Assembly: GCA_016873275.1 (NCBI GenBank)
Contig: VGXO01000016.1
Location: 1 to 55,365, forward strand
Length of the DNA stretch: 55,365 nt
Source: Phycisphaerae bacterium
Lineage (GTDB): Bacteria; Planctomycetota; Phycisphaerae; Phycisphaerales; SM1A02
Direction: 5' to 3'
In this document: positions 34,452-43,057 of the stretch, one piece after another
Layout: each line of letters begins with the position of its first letter
Numbering within the stretch: position 1 is the stretch's first letter
Position numbers and translations under genes: made by a program
The notes under the pieces: model-generated
What the model was told of the DNA's origin: nothing
The model's database searches: none
What the model saw: only the letters and a program-made list of their open reading frames with translations

Positions 34452-35900
34452 TCAGTCGACGAGGGCGACCCCGATCGGCGATCGTTCGAGCGCCGCCCGG
34501 GGAGCCATCAGGCGCTCGCCCGCGCCGACCGGAAAGTGGACGGCGAATGCGCGAAGCGCCGCGAGGGACGACGTGATCGCGATCGCGATCGCGATCAAGG
34601 CGAAGATCCTCGGACGACCGATGCCGCCCTCGAGCGCGCCGAACAGCACGCCGAAGACCGCCGGAATCGACGCGACGAGGAGGAGCACCGGATACACGTA
34701 GGGATGGATCGCGAAGGCGTTCGAGAAGACCAGCACGAATCCGCCGAAGGTCCCGAGGGCGACCGCGATCGGCAGCGCCGTCGGTCGCAGCCGTGGTCGG
34801 ACCGCCGCGAGGATCAGCGCGACGAAGGGGACCGCCAGCGCCGTCGACCAGAAGAGCGGGTCCGTTCCGGCTCGACCTCCGCCGTAGAGCACCGGACCGC
34901 GGATCAGCCGGACGAAGCCGTCGAGCACGCCCGACTGCGACGCCACGTCCCCGTCGAGCCCCGTCCTCGAGAGGATGCCGCTGCCGAGGAACCTCGCCTC
35001 GGGATGCATCCACTTCGCCACGAGGAACTGCAGCGCGACCACCGCGACCACCGCGACCGCCGGGAGCACCGTCGCCGCGAGCCGTCGCCCCCGCAGCTCC
35101 TCGGACCGCAGCAGCCACGAGGCGACCGCCCAGGACCCGAGGGCGATCGCCGCGTGGGGCACGTCGACCGCCGTCATGCCCGCGACCCCCACGACGCGGA
35201 GCACCGAGGAACGCCGGGGTTCCGGATCGGTCAGACCGATCAGGAACAGGCAGAGCGGGGCGACGAACACGTGCTGCGGGCAGAGATCCCAGTAGGCGGC
35301 GAGGTTCAGGGGATTGGTCTGGAAGACCAGCTGGGCGGACAGTCCCAGCACCAGCGAGGCGCGGGAGTCCGCTCCGGCGAGCAGCGCCAGCCGGCCCGCG
35401 AGGAGTCCGACCAGGGCGGCGCCGACCATCACCACGATCTGCGAGGTCAGCACGACGACGAGCCGCTGCTCGCCGTCGGCACCAAGCAGCCGACCGATCG
35501 CCTTCGCCGCGGCGATGGGCAGCACGAAGAGCGCGGAGTTGGACCGGTAGTAGTGCGGCGCGTCGGGCTCGTAGGTGGCTGGGTCGAACCACTGGTTGGC
35601 TCCGCCATCCGCGACGCCCTGCTGGAACCACTCGTCCCGGTCGAGCCGCCAAAGTCCGCCATGCCGCCAGTAGCCCTCTTCGACCCAGAGGTCCGCGAGT
35701 CGTCCCCAGCGGTCGGGAAAGATCCCGCTCCAACGCTCGTCGAAGTGGACGGTGTCCACCCTTCGGTTGTGCACCGTCATGAACAGCGCGGCGAGGACCA
35801 ACAGGCCGAACACGAGGTGGACGAGGACTCGGGACCAGCCGATCCCCTCGCGAGCGATCGGCTCGGGCGTTGGTTGCTCCGTCGTGTCTCGTTCGGCCAT
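34452..35900 (-). CDS. Polytopic membrane protein, possibly a GT-C glycosyltransferase or polymerase
   Basis: The 482-residue product has about 10-11 helices. After the first helix comes VDTVHFDERWSGIFPDRWG and then a long extracytoplasmic loop rich in Trp/Tyr/Asp. An acidic pair just after helix 1 (here DE) is the hallmark of GT-C enzymes that use polyprenyl-phosphate sugars, but no further motif confirms it. It lies upstream of the flippase gene on the same strand (130 bp apart), so polymerase or sugar transferase roles in the same pathway are plausible. GGAGG is only 2 nt before ATG 35900, too close for normal use, while TAGACT is 12 nt upstream. A (GCGATC)n run lies near 34576-34600. Confidence 0.65.
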   Translation of the reverse strand: MAERDTTEQPTPEPIAREGIGWSRVLVHLVFGLLVLAALFMTVHNRRVDTVHFDERWSGIFPDRWGRLADLWVEEGYWRHGGLWRLDRDEWFQQGVADGGANQWFDPATYEPDAPHYYRSNSALFVLPIAAAKAIGRLLGADGEQRLVVVLTSQIVVMVGAALVGLLAGRLALLAGADSRASLVLGLSAQLVFQTNPLNLAAYWDLCPQHVFVAPLCLFLIGLTDPEPRRSSVLRVVGVAGMTAVDVPHAAIALGSWAVASWLLRSEELRGRRLAATVLPAVAVVAVVALQFLVAKWMHPEARFLGSGILSRTGLDGDVASQSGVLDGFVRLIRGPVLYGGGRAGTDPLFWSTALAVPFVALILAAVRPRLRPTALPIAVALGTFGGFVLVFSNAFAIHPYVYPVLLLVASIPAVFGVLFGALEGGIGRPRIFALIAIAIAITSSLAALRAFAVHFPVGAGERLMAPRAALERSPIGVALVD

Positions 35901-35912
35901 GACCTCCGCCGG

Positions 35913-35937
35913 AGTCTAGCGAGGGCTCGACTATCCT
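35913..35937. promoter_or_regulatory. Back-to-back -10 elements of a divergent pair
   Basis: TAGACT on the minus strand (35918-35913) serves the gene starting at 35900. TATCCT on the plus strand (35932-35937) serves the FkbM gene at 35994. The two hexamers are 13 bp apart. Confidence 0.4.
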
Positions 35938-35993
35938 CTCGAACTGCGTTGCGTGCGCCTCGCCCCGACGCGCTCCCGCGGAGCCGGAGTCTC

Positions 35994-36833
35994 GTGCGGA
36001 CCAGCACCAAGATCGCCCTTGCCCGGATGATCCGGGCCGCATACCTGTCGTGGTCGAGGCTCCGCGGAGGTCCTCCGCCGGTCGTCGAGCGCCGCGGGAT
36101 CCGGTGGACGATCGACTGGGACGACGGCATCGACCTCTCGATCGCGCTGCTCGGATCCTTCGAGCCCCGGGTGCGGAATGCCTGCGCCGCGTTCGCCCAT
36201 TCCGGCGCGGTGGTGCTCGACGTGGGCGCGAACGTCGGCGCGCTGAGCCTGCCGCTCGCCGAGATGGTCGGCGACACCGGACGGGTGCACGCCTTCGAGC
36301 CGACCCGGCGCGGCGTCGATCGCCTGCGGGCGAACCTCGCGCTGAACCCGCGGCTCGCGGCGCGGGTGTCGGTGCATCAGGCGTTCCTCGGACGCAGCGA
36401 GGGACGTGCGCCGAGCGAGATCCGCGCCCAGTGGCCGGTGGTCGGAAGCGACGCCGGTCGAGGCGAGCACGGCGGAGTCCCCTGCGCGACCGATGGCGCT
36501 CGAGCGACCTCGCTCGACGCGCTCTGGCGCGAGGGCAAGTTCTCCGCGGTCGACCTCGTCAAGATGGACGTCGACGGCTACGAGTCGGAGGTCCTCGAGG
36601 GCGCGACGGCGCTGCTTCGGCACGCTCGGCCGCCCATCGTCATGGAGCTCGCGCCCTCCGCCCACGACGAGATCGGACCCCGCCGATTCGGTCGGATGGT
36701 CGAGCTGCTCCGCGACCTCGGCTACCGGTCTCGCAGCCTGAGGGGTCAGGAAGTCCCGTTGGACGAGCGGGGGCTTCGGGCGATGCTGCCGGCGGGAAGC
36801 GGCATCAACGTGGTGGCCCGAGTCGAGTCCTGA
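35994..36833 (+). CDS. FkbM-family methyltransferase
   Basis: The 279-residue FkbM-type SAM methyltransferase has motif I VVLDVGANVGALSLPLA, the adenosine-binding acidic residue in VHAFEPTRRGVDRL, and the family's late motif VDLVKMDVDGYESEVLEGA. FkbM enzymes O-methylate hydroxyls of sugars or polyketides. The GTG start at 35994 has GGAG 4 nt upstream and sits about 50 nt after a -10 hexamer; there is no better start. A second FkbM gene converges on it from the other side, 21 bp away, so the glycan may carry two O-methyl groups. Confidence 0.88.
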   Translation: MRTSTKIALARMIRAAYLSWSRLRGGPPPVVERRGIRWTIDWDDGIDLSIALLGSFEPRVRNACAAFAHSGAVVLDVGANVGALSLPLAEMVGDTGRVHAFEPTRRGVDRLRANLALNPRLAARVSVHQAFLGRSEGRAPSEIRAQWPVVGSDAGRGEHGGVPCATDGARATSLDALWREGKFSAVDLVKMDVDGYESEVLEGATALLRHARPPIVMELAPSAHDEIGPRRFGRMVELLRDLGYRSRSLRGQEVPLDERGLRAMLPAGSGINVVARVES

Positions 36834-36854
36834 TCCACCCCGGATGTTCGCCGC

Positions 36855-37742
36855 TCAGCCTCGCGCCGCCCGCTCGCGCCAAGTCGTCGGGTCGCGGGCG
36901 AGGACCAGGTCGCAGAAGCTCCGAGATTCCGCTGCCGCGACGACCTCGCCCGGGCGCCGGAGATCGACCGCGCGCGGGGAGTCCGTCTCGACGACCGCGG
37001 CGGCGAAGCCTCGCGCGTGCCACCCGCGGAGCAGCGACTCGGGATCGGTGCCGCAGCGGCGGAGCGCCGCGGGCCAGAACTCCATCAGCACGGCGATGCG
37101 CGGGTTGGCGGCGATGGTCGCCTCGAGTCCGGCGAGAGCGAGACCCTCGGCACCCTGGATGTCGAGCTTGATCGCGGAGACCTCGAGGTCGCGGTCGATC
37201 ACGGAGTCGAGGCGACGGCAGGGGACCATGCTCCGGCGCCGTGCCGGATCGTCCGCCATGACCTGGTGGTCACCCGCGTGGTCGTCACGCGTCCCGAGCT
37301 CGACCTCGCCGTCCCGGTCGAGCGCGGCGATCCGAAGCAGCCGGACGTGGCGGGCGTCGGCGAGCCTGAAGCTGCGATCCGCGGCATCGGCGTTGCGGTG
37401 GTCGACCTCGACCGCGATCACGCGTCCGGCCGGACCGACCTCCTCGGCGGCGACCAGGCTGTAGAGACCCATGTTCGCGCCGACGTCGATCGCGCAGGTG
37501 CCCGGTCGGCAGAGGCGGCGCCAGATCGCGATCCCCGGGTCGTGGTCGATCGATCGACGCATCACGAGGAGCGCGGCGAGCCGGTCGACGGTCGGGGCGT
37601 GCAGCGTCCAGCGTCCGACGCGCACTCGGAACGGCGCGAAGGGCACGCCGAGGGCGTTCGCCCACCGCATCGCCCGACGAGCGATCGGGCTGGCGTTGAG
37701 CCGCATCGAGAGGCGTGTGGAGTGCCGCGGCGCCGAGTTCAT
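36855..37742 (-). CDS. FkbM-family methyltransferase (second copy)
   Basis: The 295-residue product has an Arg-rich N-terminal region (MNSAPRHSTRLSMRLNASPIA), motif I CAIDVGANMGLYSLVAAEE, IAVEVDHRNADAA and the FkbM late motif AIKLDIQGAEGLALAGLEA. It differs strongly from the neighbouring FkbM protein, so the pair is not a recent duplication. It likely methylates a sugar of the same polysaccharide. The start at 37742 has AGAGG immediately upstream, too close to be ideal. Confidence 0.88.
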   Translation of the reverse strand: MNSAPRHSTRLSMRLNASPIARRAMRWANALGVPFAPFRVRVGRWTLHAPTVDRLAALLVMRRSIDHDPGIAIWRRLCRPGTCAIDVGANMGLYSLVAAEEVGPAGRVIAVEVDHRNADAADRSFRLADARHVRLLRIAALDRDGEVELGTRDDHAGDHQVMADDPARRRSMVPCRRLDSVIDRDLEVSAIKLDIQGAEGLALAGLEATIAANPRIAVLMEFWPAALRRCGTDPESLLRGWHARGFAAAVVETDSPRAVDLRRPGEVVAAAESRSFCDLVLARDPTTWRERAARG

Positions 37743-37794
37743 GCCTCTGATGCTAAGGAGCGGCGACCGGACGGACCCGGCAGCCGCCAACGAA

Positions 37795-37824
37795 GAAGGG
37801 CCGACCCGGTGGGGTCGGCCCTTC
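37795..37824 (-). terminator. Strong 13-bp hairpin terminator
   Basis: 37795-37807 pairs perfectly with 37812-37824 around a GGTG tetraloop (CACC on the minus strand). On the minus strand the stem is followed by TTCGTT. It lies 26 bp beyond the stop of the BACON-repeat gene. Confidence 0.8.
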
Positions 37825-37849
37825 GCGTGGATCACGCTCGTGGCGGCGA

Positions 37850-40800
37850 TCAGCCGCGGATGCGCCAGGCGTTCGAGACGCCGAGCGTCGGAACCTCGAT
37901 CGCGGTGACGCTCAGCCCGAAGGTCTGCGGGTCGAAGCCCATGTACCAGACGCCGAAGGTGCCTCCGCTGACCTGCTGCCAGAGGAGGTCGGGAACGCCG
38001 TCGCTGTCCAGATCGGAGAGACCGACGATCGCCCAGGAGGGGCTTCCCGCCGTCGCGACGAGACCGATGTTCTGGATCGCCAGGCCGTCGGCGCCGCCGA
38101 GGTACCAGACGCCCATCTGTCCGCTCGTCTGATTGCGCCAGAGGAGGTCCGATCGACCATCGTCGTTGAAGTCGGCGCTGCCCTCGCAGAGCCAGCCCGC
38201 GGGCGGCTGGGTCGGCATCGAGACGAAGGAGGCGGGCTGCCCGTTCGCGCCGAAGTACCACACGCCGGTCTGACCGGTCGAGAGGTTCTGCCACACGAGG
38301 TCGTCGATCCCGTCGAGGTCGAAGTCTCCGCTTGCGGAGACTCGCCAAGCGAGCGAGACGGTGGGATTCACCACGTAGGCGGAGGTGAAGTCCGGTCCGT
38401 CGAGCAGCCAGTTTCCGACGACGCCGCTGACCTCGCTGCGGAAGCAGATGCTGGGTCGACCGGGCGCGCCCTGACCCCAGAAGCCGAGCGCCCTCGCCCG
38501 CCACTCGGCGCCGGCGGTCTGACCCGTCGAGAGGTAGCCAGCCGCCTCGCCGTCGAGCAGGAGCTGCACGCCGGTCTCTCCGGTCGAGGGGTTCTGCACC
38601 ACGAGGTCGTTCCAGCCGTCGCCGTTGAAGTCGGGCTGACCGGTCTGGCAGAACTCCGAGGGGATGTTGAACTGCAGCTGGTCGAACTGGTAGGTGCCGC
38701 CCGGGGGATCGAACGACACGGCGATCTGGCTGACGCCGTTGAACCACTCCACGCCCACGAACTGGTTGTCCGAGGGATTGGTCGGGTCGTTCGCCGTCAC
38801 GGGCAGGATGGCGATCGCCTGCACGCCGTTGGGGTCGGTGACGGTGACCGTCGCGGAGGAGGCTGGACCGCCGGTGAACACGATGCCGACCGCCATCGGC
38901 GGCTGACCGCCTGCCGCGATCGCCGCGTCGATGGTGAAGCCGACCTGACCGCCCACGGACTGCAGCACGAAGCCACCGGGCGCGACGCCGACGCCGGGCA
39001 CGATCTCGCCGGGGGCATAGGTCACGCCGTCGACCGCGGTGCCGCCGCTGGGATAGAACTCGACCTCGAAGCAGGAGATGCCCTGACCGAAGAAGGGGCT
39101 GTCGGTCAGGCTCAAGTAAGGCTGGTCCGGGATCACGAACACCGCCGCCTGTGGCGAGGACTGCGTGATGGTGAAGTCGAGTCCGCCGACGGTGATGGTG
39201 CCAGTCCTCGACTCGGCGCCGGTGTTCTCCGCGACCGCGTACTCGACGAGGCTGCTCCCGGTCCCGGAGGGAGTCGTCACGGTGATCCACGGATCGGTGG
39301 TGCTCGCCGACCAGGGGCACGTCGGTCCGTTGGTCGTGACGAGGAACGAGCCCGTGTCTGCGGCGGGGGCGTAGCTCGCCGAGGTCGGACTGATCTCGAC
39401 GACGGCGCAGGCAGCGCCGTCCTGCGTGACGGTGAAGGTGAGACCCTCGACGGTGATGGTGCCGGTCCTGGCGATGGTGACGGTGTTCTCGGCGACGGTG
39501 TAGCCGACGGTGCCGTTGCCGGTGCCGGAGGCGGTGGTGAGGGTGATCCAGGCATCGCCCGTCGTGGCGCTCCATGCGCAGGTCGCGCCGTTGGTGGTCA
39601 CGGCGAAGGAGCCGGGACCGCCGGCGGCGCTCGCCGACGCGGAGGTCGGGTTGATCGCGGTGACCGCGCAGGGGACGCCGCCCTGGGTGACGGTGAAGGC
39701 GAGTCCGCCGACGGAGATGGTGCCGGTGCGGGCGTCGGTGGAAGTGTTCGCGGCGATCGCATAGGCAACGTTGCCGTCGCCGGTGCCCGAGCCGGTCGTC
39801 AGCGTGATCCAGGCATCGCCCGTCGTGGCGCTCCAGCTGCACTCCGCGCCATTGGTGGTCACGGCGAAGGAGCCGGGACCGCCGGCGGCGCTCGCCGACG
39901 CGGAAGTCGGACTGATGCCGGTGACGGCGCAGGCAGCGCCGTCCTGCGTGACGGTGAAGGCGAGACCCTCGACGGTGATGGTGCCGGTCCTGGCGATGGT
40001 GACGGTGTTCTCGGCGACGGTGTAGCCGACGGTGCCGTTGCCGGTGCCGGAGGCGGTGGTGAGGGTGATCCAGGCATCGCCCGTCGTGGCGCTCCATGCG
40101 CAGGTCGCGCCGTTGGTGGTCACGGCGAAGGAGCCGGGACCGCCGGCGGCGCTCGCCGACGCGGAGGTCGGGTTGATCGCGGTGACCGCGCAGGGGACGC
40201 CGCTCTGGGTGACGGTGAAGGCGAAGCCGCCGACGGAGATGGTGCCGGTGCGGGCGTCGGTGGAAGTGTTCTCGGCGATCGCATAGGCAACGTTGCCGTC
40301 GCCGGTGCCGGAGCCGGTCGTCAGCGTGATCCAGGCATCGCTCGTCGAGGCGCTCCACGTGCAGGTCGCGTTGCTGACGGTCACGGCGAAGGAGCCGGGA
40401 CCGCCGGCGGCGCTCGCCGACGCGGAGGTCGGGTTGATGCCGGTGATGGCGCACTCGCCGCTCGCGGCCTGTGCGATCGAGATCGAGAGACCACCGCCGG
40501 TGCCGCTCACCGAGATCGAGCCCGTTCGAGCCGCGCCGGTGTTCGCGGCGACCGAGTACTGGACGGTGCCGTTGCCGAAGCCGGAGCCGCTGGTGATGGA
40601 GATCCAGGGATCAGTCGTGGTCGCGGTCCAGCCGCATCCGGCGCCGTTCAGGGTCACGGCGGAGGAGCCGGTGCCGCCGGCGGCGTCGTAGTTCGCCGAG
40701 GCAGGTTCGATCGCGGTCACCTTGGAGGCGAGCGAGAACTGGATGTCGTCGACCTGGTTGGGAATGGTCGGAGAGAAGGGGTTGAACGCGAGCCGGACCT

Positions 40801-41314
40801 GCTGGACCCCAGTGCTCCATGTCACTCCGAAGAACCTGTTGTCCTCGGGCAGCGCGGGGTCGTTGTAGGGGAGGTTCGTGTACTGCTGCGAGACCGCCTG
40901 ACTGCCGCCGGAGATCACGGTGACGGTGAGCTGCGAGCCGATCTCCGGGGTGCCGCCGCCCGTCCAGATGAAGCCGACCTGGGTCGGGTACTGACCGGTC
41001 GAGGCGTCCGGCGCGAAGTTCATCTGGATGACGCCGAGCGAGCTTGCCTGCAGCACGAAGCCGCCGGGAGGAACTCCGACGCCAGGGACGATCGCCGCGC
41101 CGTTGGGGCTGAACGAGAACCCGGGGACGGAGATCGCCCCCTGCGGGAAGGTCTCGAGGGCGTAGCACACCTGGCCGCTCGAGAAGTAAGGGCTGTCCTG
41201 GATCCCCTGATACGGCAGCGGACCCGTGAAGGCCGGAGCCTGTCCGGAGGCGACGGACGCCATGCCGAGGCAGGCGGCGACGGTCAGCGACGCGACGGTT
41301 CGATCAACGTGCAT
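37850..41314 (-). CDS. Giant secreted protein: two DSPF-type domains around a six-unit BACON array, with FG-GAP-like repeats
   Basis: The 1154-residue exported protein has a signal peptide (residues 1-25) and four regions. Two homologous domains of about 160 residues (about 30-190 and 720-880) share PY..L.DSP(Y/F)F, VPGVGV.PGGFVLQ and DN.F.GV.W..GV.Q. Between them lie six BACON-like Ig repeats of about 87 residues, each with PTSAS-(Y/A)-...AAGG.GS..VTTNG..C.WSA...D.WI..T..SGTG (about 200-715). The C-terminus has four FG-GAP/VCBS-like repeats with Ca-binding loops (DFNGDGWNDL, DFDLDGIDDL, DFNDDGRSDL, DLDSDGVPDL). BACON domains bind carbohydrate or mucin, so adhesion or polymer binding at the surface is likely. 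AAGGAG lies 6 nt before the ATG, and a hairpin terminator follows. Confidence 0.88.
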   Translation of the reverse strand: MHVDRTVASLTVAACLGMASVASGQAPAFTGPLPYQGIQDSPYFSSGQVCYALETFPQGAISVPGFSFSPNGAAIVPGVGVPPGGFVLQASSLGVIQMNFAPDASTGQYPTQVGFIWTGGGTPEIGSQLTVTVISGGSQAVSQQYTNLPYNDPALPEDNRFFGVTWSTGVQQVRLAFNPFSPTIPNQVDDIQFSLASKVTAIEPASANYDAAGGTGSSAVTLNGAGCGWTATTTDPWISITSGSGFGNGTVQYSVAANTGAARTGSISVSGTGGGLSISIAQAASGECAITGINPTSASASAAGGPGSFAVTVSNATCTWSASTSDAWITLTTGSGTGDGNVAYAIAENTSTDARTGTISVGGFAFTVTQSGVPCAVTAINPTSASASAAGGPGSFAVTTNGATCAWSATTGDAWITLTTASGTGNGTVGYTVAENTVTIARTGTITVEGLAFTVTQDGAACAVTGISPTSASASAAGGPGSFAVTTNGAECSWSATTGDAWITLTTGSGTGDGNVAYAIAANTSTDARTGTISVGGLAFTVTQGGVPCAVTAINPTSASASAAGGPGSFAVTTNGATCAWSATTGDAWITLTTASGTGNGTVGYTVAENTVTIARTGTITVEGLTFTVTQDGAACAVVEISPTSASYAPAADTGSFLVTTNGPTCPWSASTTDPWITVTTPSGTGSSLVEYAVAENTGAESRTGTITVGGLDFTITQSSPQAAVFVIPDQPYLSLTDSPFFGQGISCFEVEFYPSGGTAVDGVTYAPGEIVPGVGVAPGGFVLQSVGGQVGFTIDAAIAAGGQPPMAVGIVFTGGPASSATVTVTDPNGVQAIAILPVTANDPTNPSDNQFVGVEWFNGVSQIAVSFDPPGGTYQFDQLQFNIPSEFCQTGQPDFNGDGWNDLVVQNPSTGETGVQLLLDGEAAGYLSTGQTAGAEWRARALGFWGQGAPGRPSICFRSEVSGVVGNWLLDGPDFTSAYVVNPTVSLAWRVSASGDFDLDGIDDLVWQNLSTGQTGVWYFGANGQPASFVSMPTQPPAGWLCEGSADFNDDGRSDLLWRNQTSGQMGVWYLGGADGLAIQNIGLVATAGSPSWAIVGLSDLDSDGVPDLLWQQVSGGTFGVWYMGFDPQTFGLSVTAIEVPTLGVSNAWRIRG
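39240..40620 (-). repeat. 261-bp BACON tandem repeats with a 522-bp higher-order duplication
   Basis: Units are 261 bp (87 codons). Units 2 and 3 have been copied as a block to make units 4 and 5. Bases 39440-39681 and 39962-40203 are identical over about 242 bp at a spacing of exactly 522 bp. Outer units (1 and 6) are much more diverged. Confidence 0.9.
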
Positions 41315-41653
41315 GTTCGACTCCTTACTGGATCACCGGGTCCGCCAAGTCCTCACGAGCAGGTCCGGTGAGCCTTCGCTCGTTCCAAGGGCGACGCATG
41401 ATCGCCGACGCGTTCCACCGATCGCGACGGTCCCGCGACCGTCACGAGTCGACCTTCACCGCCGACGAGCTCCCCCTCCGGACCCTCGACGATATGACGT
41501 CTTGGGCAGGGCCGACCCCGTCGATCGCTTGAGAACTCTCCTCCAGTTCCCTCAGATCGTCCTCCGTGCCCCGAAATCTTGCCTCGCGTCCGCGAAGGGC
41601 GTTATCCGGTCACGTGAGGGTTTGTGTTCCTCGCTCGCCCGTGGGTCGGTGCC
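41315..41653. other. Intergenic region between BACON gene and sigma54 activator
   Basis: This 339-bp stretch is the 5' side of the BACON gene and the 3' side of the activator gene, both on the minus strand. It holds one 7-bp perfect hairpin (GACGGTC 41426-41432 with GACCGTC 41437-41443). I found no sigma54 promoter with the GG-N10-GC core reading toward the BACON gene, and no small gene. Confidence 0.45.
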
Positions 41654-43057
41654 TCATGCGACGCGTCCCTCCGCCCCGATGCCGAGCCGGCGCATCCGCT
41701 TGTAGAGGGTCGTGCGGTCGATCCCGAGCGATGCCGCGGTGCGGGTGCGGTTCCAGCCGTTCGCACGAAGCGCCTCGGTCAGGATCCGACGCTCCGGTTC
41801 GGCAAGCGCCTCCTCGAGGGTCGGGCGAGCAGGCGCCGACTCGACTCGGACGTCGGCGGAGGTCTCCGATGGACTTGGTCGCAGCGTCTCGGGAAGGTCG
41901 GCGAGGGTGACGAGGTGTCCCCTGGCGAGGACCACCGCACGCTCGACGAGGTTCTCAAGTTCTCGGACGTTCCCCGGGAAGTGGTAGGAGACGATCGCCC
42001 GCGTCGCCTCGGCGTCGAGTCCGGCGATCGGGCGAGCATGCTCGACCGCGAAGCGCTGGAGAAACGCCTCGGCGAGCTCAGGAACGTCCTGACGCCGGTC
42101 CCGGAGTGGAGGGACCTCAAGGGGCACCACGTTGATCCGGTAGTAGAGGTCCTGCCGGAACCGTCCCTCCGCGACGAGCCGCTCGAGCGGCTGGTTCGAG
42201 GCGAGCACGATGCGGACGTCGACCTCGATGGGGTCGTTCGATCCGACGGGCTCGAAGGTCCGCTCCTGCAGGACGCGGAGCAGCTTGAGCTGCAGCGCTG
42301 GGCTCGCGGAGTTGATCTCGTCGAGGAAGAGCGTGCCGCCGTGCGCGGCGAGGAGCCGTCCGCGCCGGTCGGCGATGGCGCCGGTGAACGCGCCCTGCAC
42401 GTGCCCGAAGAGCTCGCTCTCGAGGAGCGTCTCGGCGATCGAGCCGCAGGAGATCTCGATGAACGGGCCGCTCGCACGCGGCGAGGCGCGGTGGATCGCC
42501 CGGGCGATGAGGCTCTTGCCGGTGCCGGACTCGCCGGTGATCAGCACGGTCGCGCGGGTGCCCGCCACCGACGCGGCGAGCGACTGGAGCTTGATCATCC
42601 GCGGATCGCGACCAAGCACCTCCGGAAGGGTGCTTGAGGTCGAGATCGAGAGGCGGGGACTCGGGGACGAAAGGCGCCGGCGGTCGATGGCTCGCCGCAG
42701 CGAGGCGAGGAGCTCGCGGTCCACCACCGGCTTCACGAGGTAGTCGTCGGCGCCCTCCCGCATGGCGGCGACGGCGCCCTCGACCGTGCCGAAGCTCGCG
42801 ATCGCGAGGATCGCGGTGCCGCGCGCCCGTCGTCGCAGGTCGCGAAGCGTCGCGAGGTCCTCCGGTCCGGACAACTCAAGGAGCGCGGCGGTCCACGCCG
42901 CTTCCTCGGACGCCGCCGGCTCCCGAGGGTCCGCAGTGCCGACCGCGAAGCCGGCGGCACGCAGGCAGTCGGCAAGCGCCGCGGCACCACGCGGATCCGA
43001 GTCGAGGACCAGCACGTAGCCGGCGTCGGTGGGAGTTGGTTCCGGGGTTTGGTCCAT
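41654..43057 (-). CDS. NtrC-family sigma54 activator with a non-canonical receiver
   Basis: The 467-residue enhancer-binding protein drives transcription by sigma54 RNA polymerase. It has an N-terminal receiver (15-120), an AAA+ domain with Walker A GESGTGKS (175-182), the sigma54-contacting GAFTGA loop (222-227) and Walker B GTLFLDE, and a C-terminal Fis-type helix-turn-helix (ANGWNRTRTAASLGIDRTTLYKRM). In the receiver the acidic pair (D19, D21) and K109 are present, but the phospho-acceptor position in ALLELSG is Glu61 rather than Asp, and the switch Thr is Ala87. No histidine kinase is adjacent. It may regulate nearby secreted-protein or polysaccharide genes. The ATG at 43057 is the natural start; there is only a weak ribosome site. 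Confidence 0.94.
   Translation of the reverse strand: MDQTPEPTPTDAGYVLVLDSDPRGAAALADCLRAAGFAVGTADPREPAASEEAAWTAALLELSGPEDLATLRDLRRRARGTAILAIASFGTVEGAVAAMREGADDYLVKPVVDRELLASLRRAIDRRRLSSPSPRLSISTSSTLPEVLGRDPRMIKLQSLAASVAGTRATVLITGESGTGKSLIARAIHRASPRASGPFIEISCGSIAETLLESELFGHVQGAFTGAIADRRGRLLAAHGGTLFLDEINSASPALQLKLLRVLQERTFEPVGSNDPIEVDVRIVLASNQPLERLVAEGRFRQDLYYRINVVPLEVPPLRDRRQDVPELAEAFLQRFAVEHARPIAGLDAEATRAIVSYHFPGNVRELENLVERAVVLARGHLVTLADLPETLRPSPSETSADVRVESAPARPTLEEALAEPERRILTEALRANGWNRTRTAASLGIDRTTLYKRMRRLGIGAEGRVA

Noticed and set aside
34576-34600. A (GCGATC)n run as a possible regulatory repeat
   Set aside because: It lies inside a membrane-protein gene and encodes an Ile-Ala helix segment, so protein-level constraint is a sufficient explanation.
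36855-40454. A 1199-codon frame with regular Arg/His-rich repeats
   Set aside because: The repeats are the out-of-frame reading of the BACON array; the real frame gives recognisable domains. Only its end, the FkbM gene, is real.
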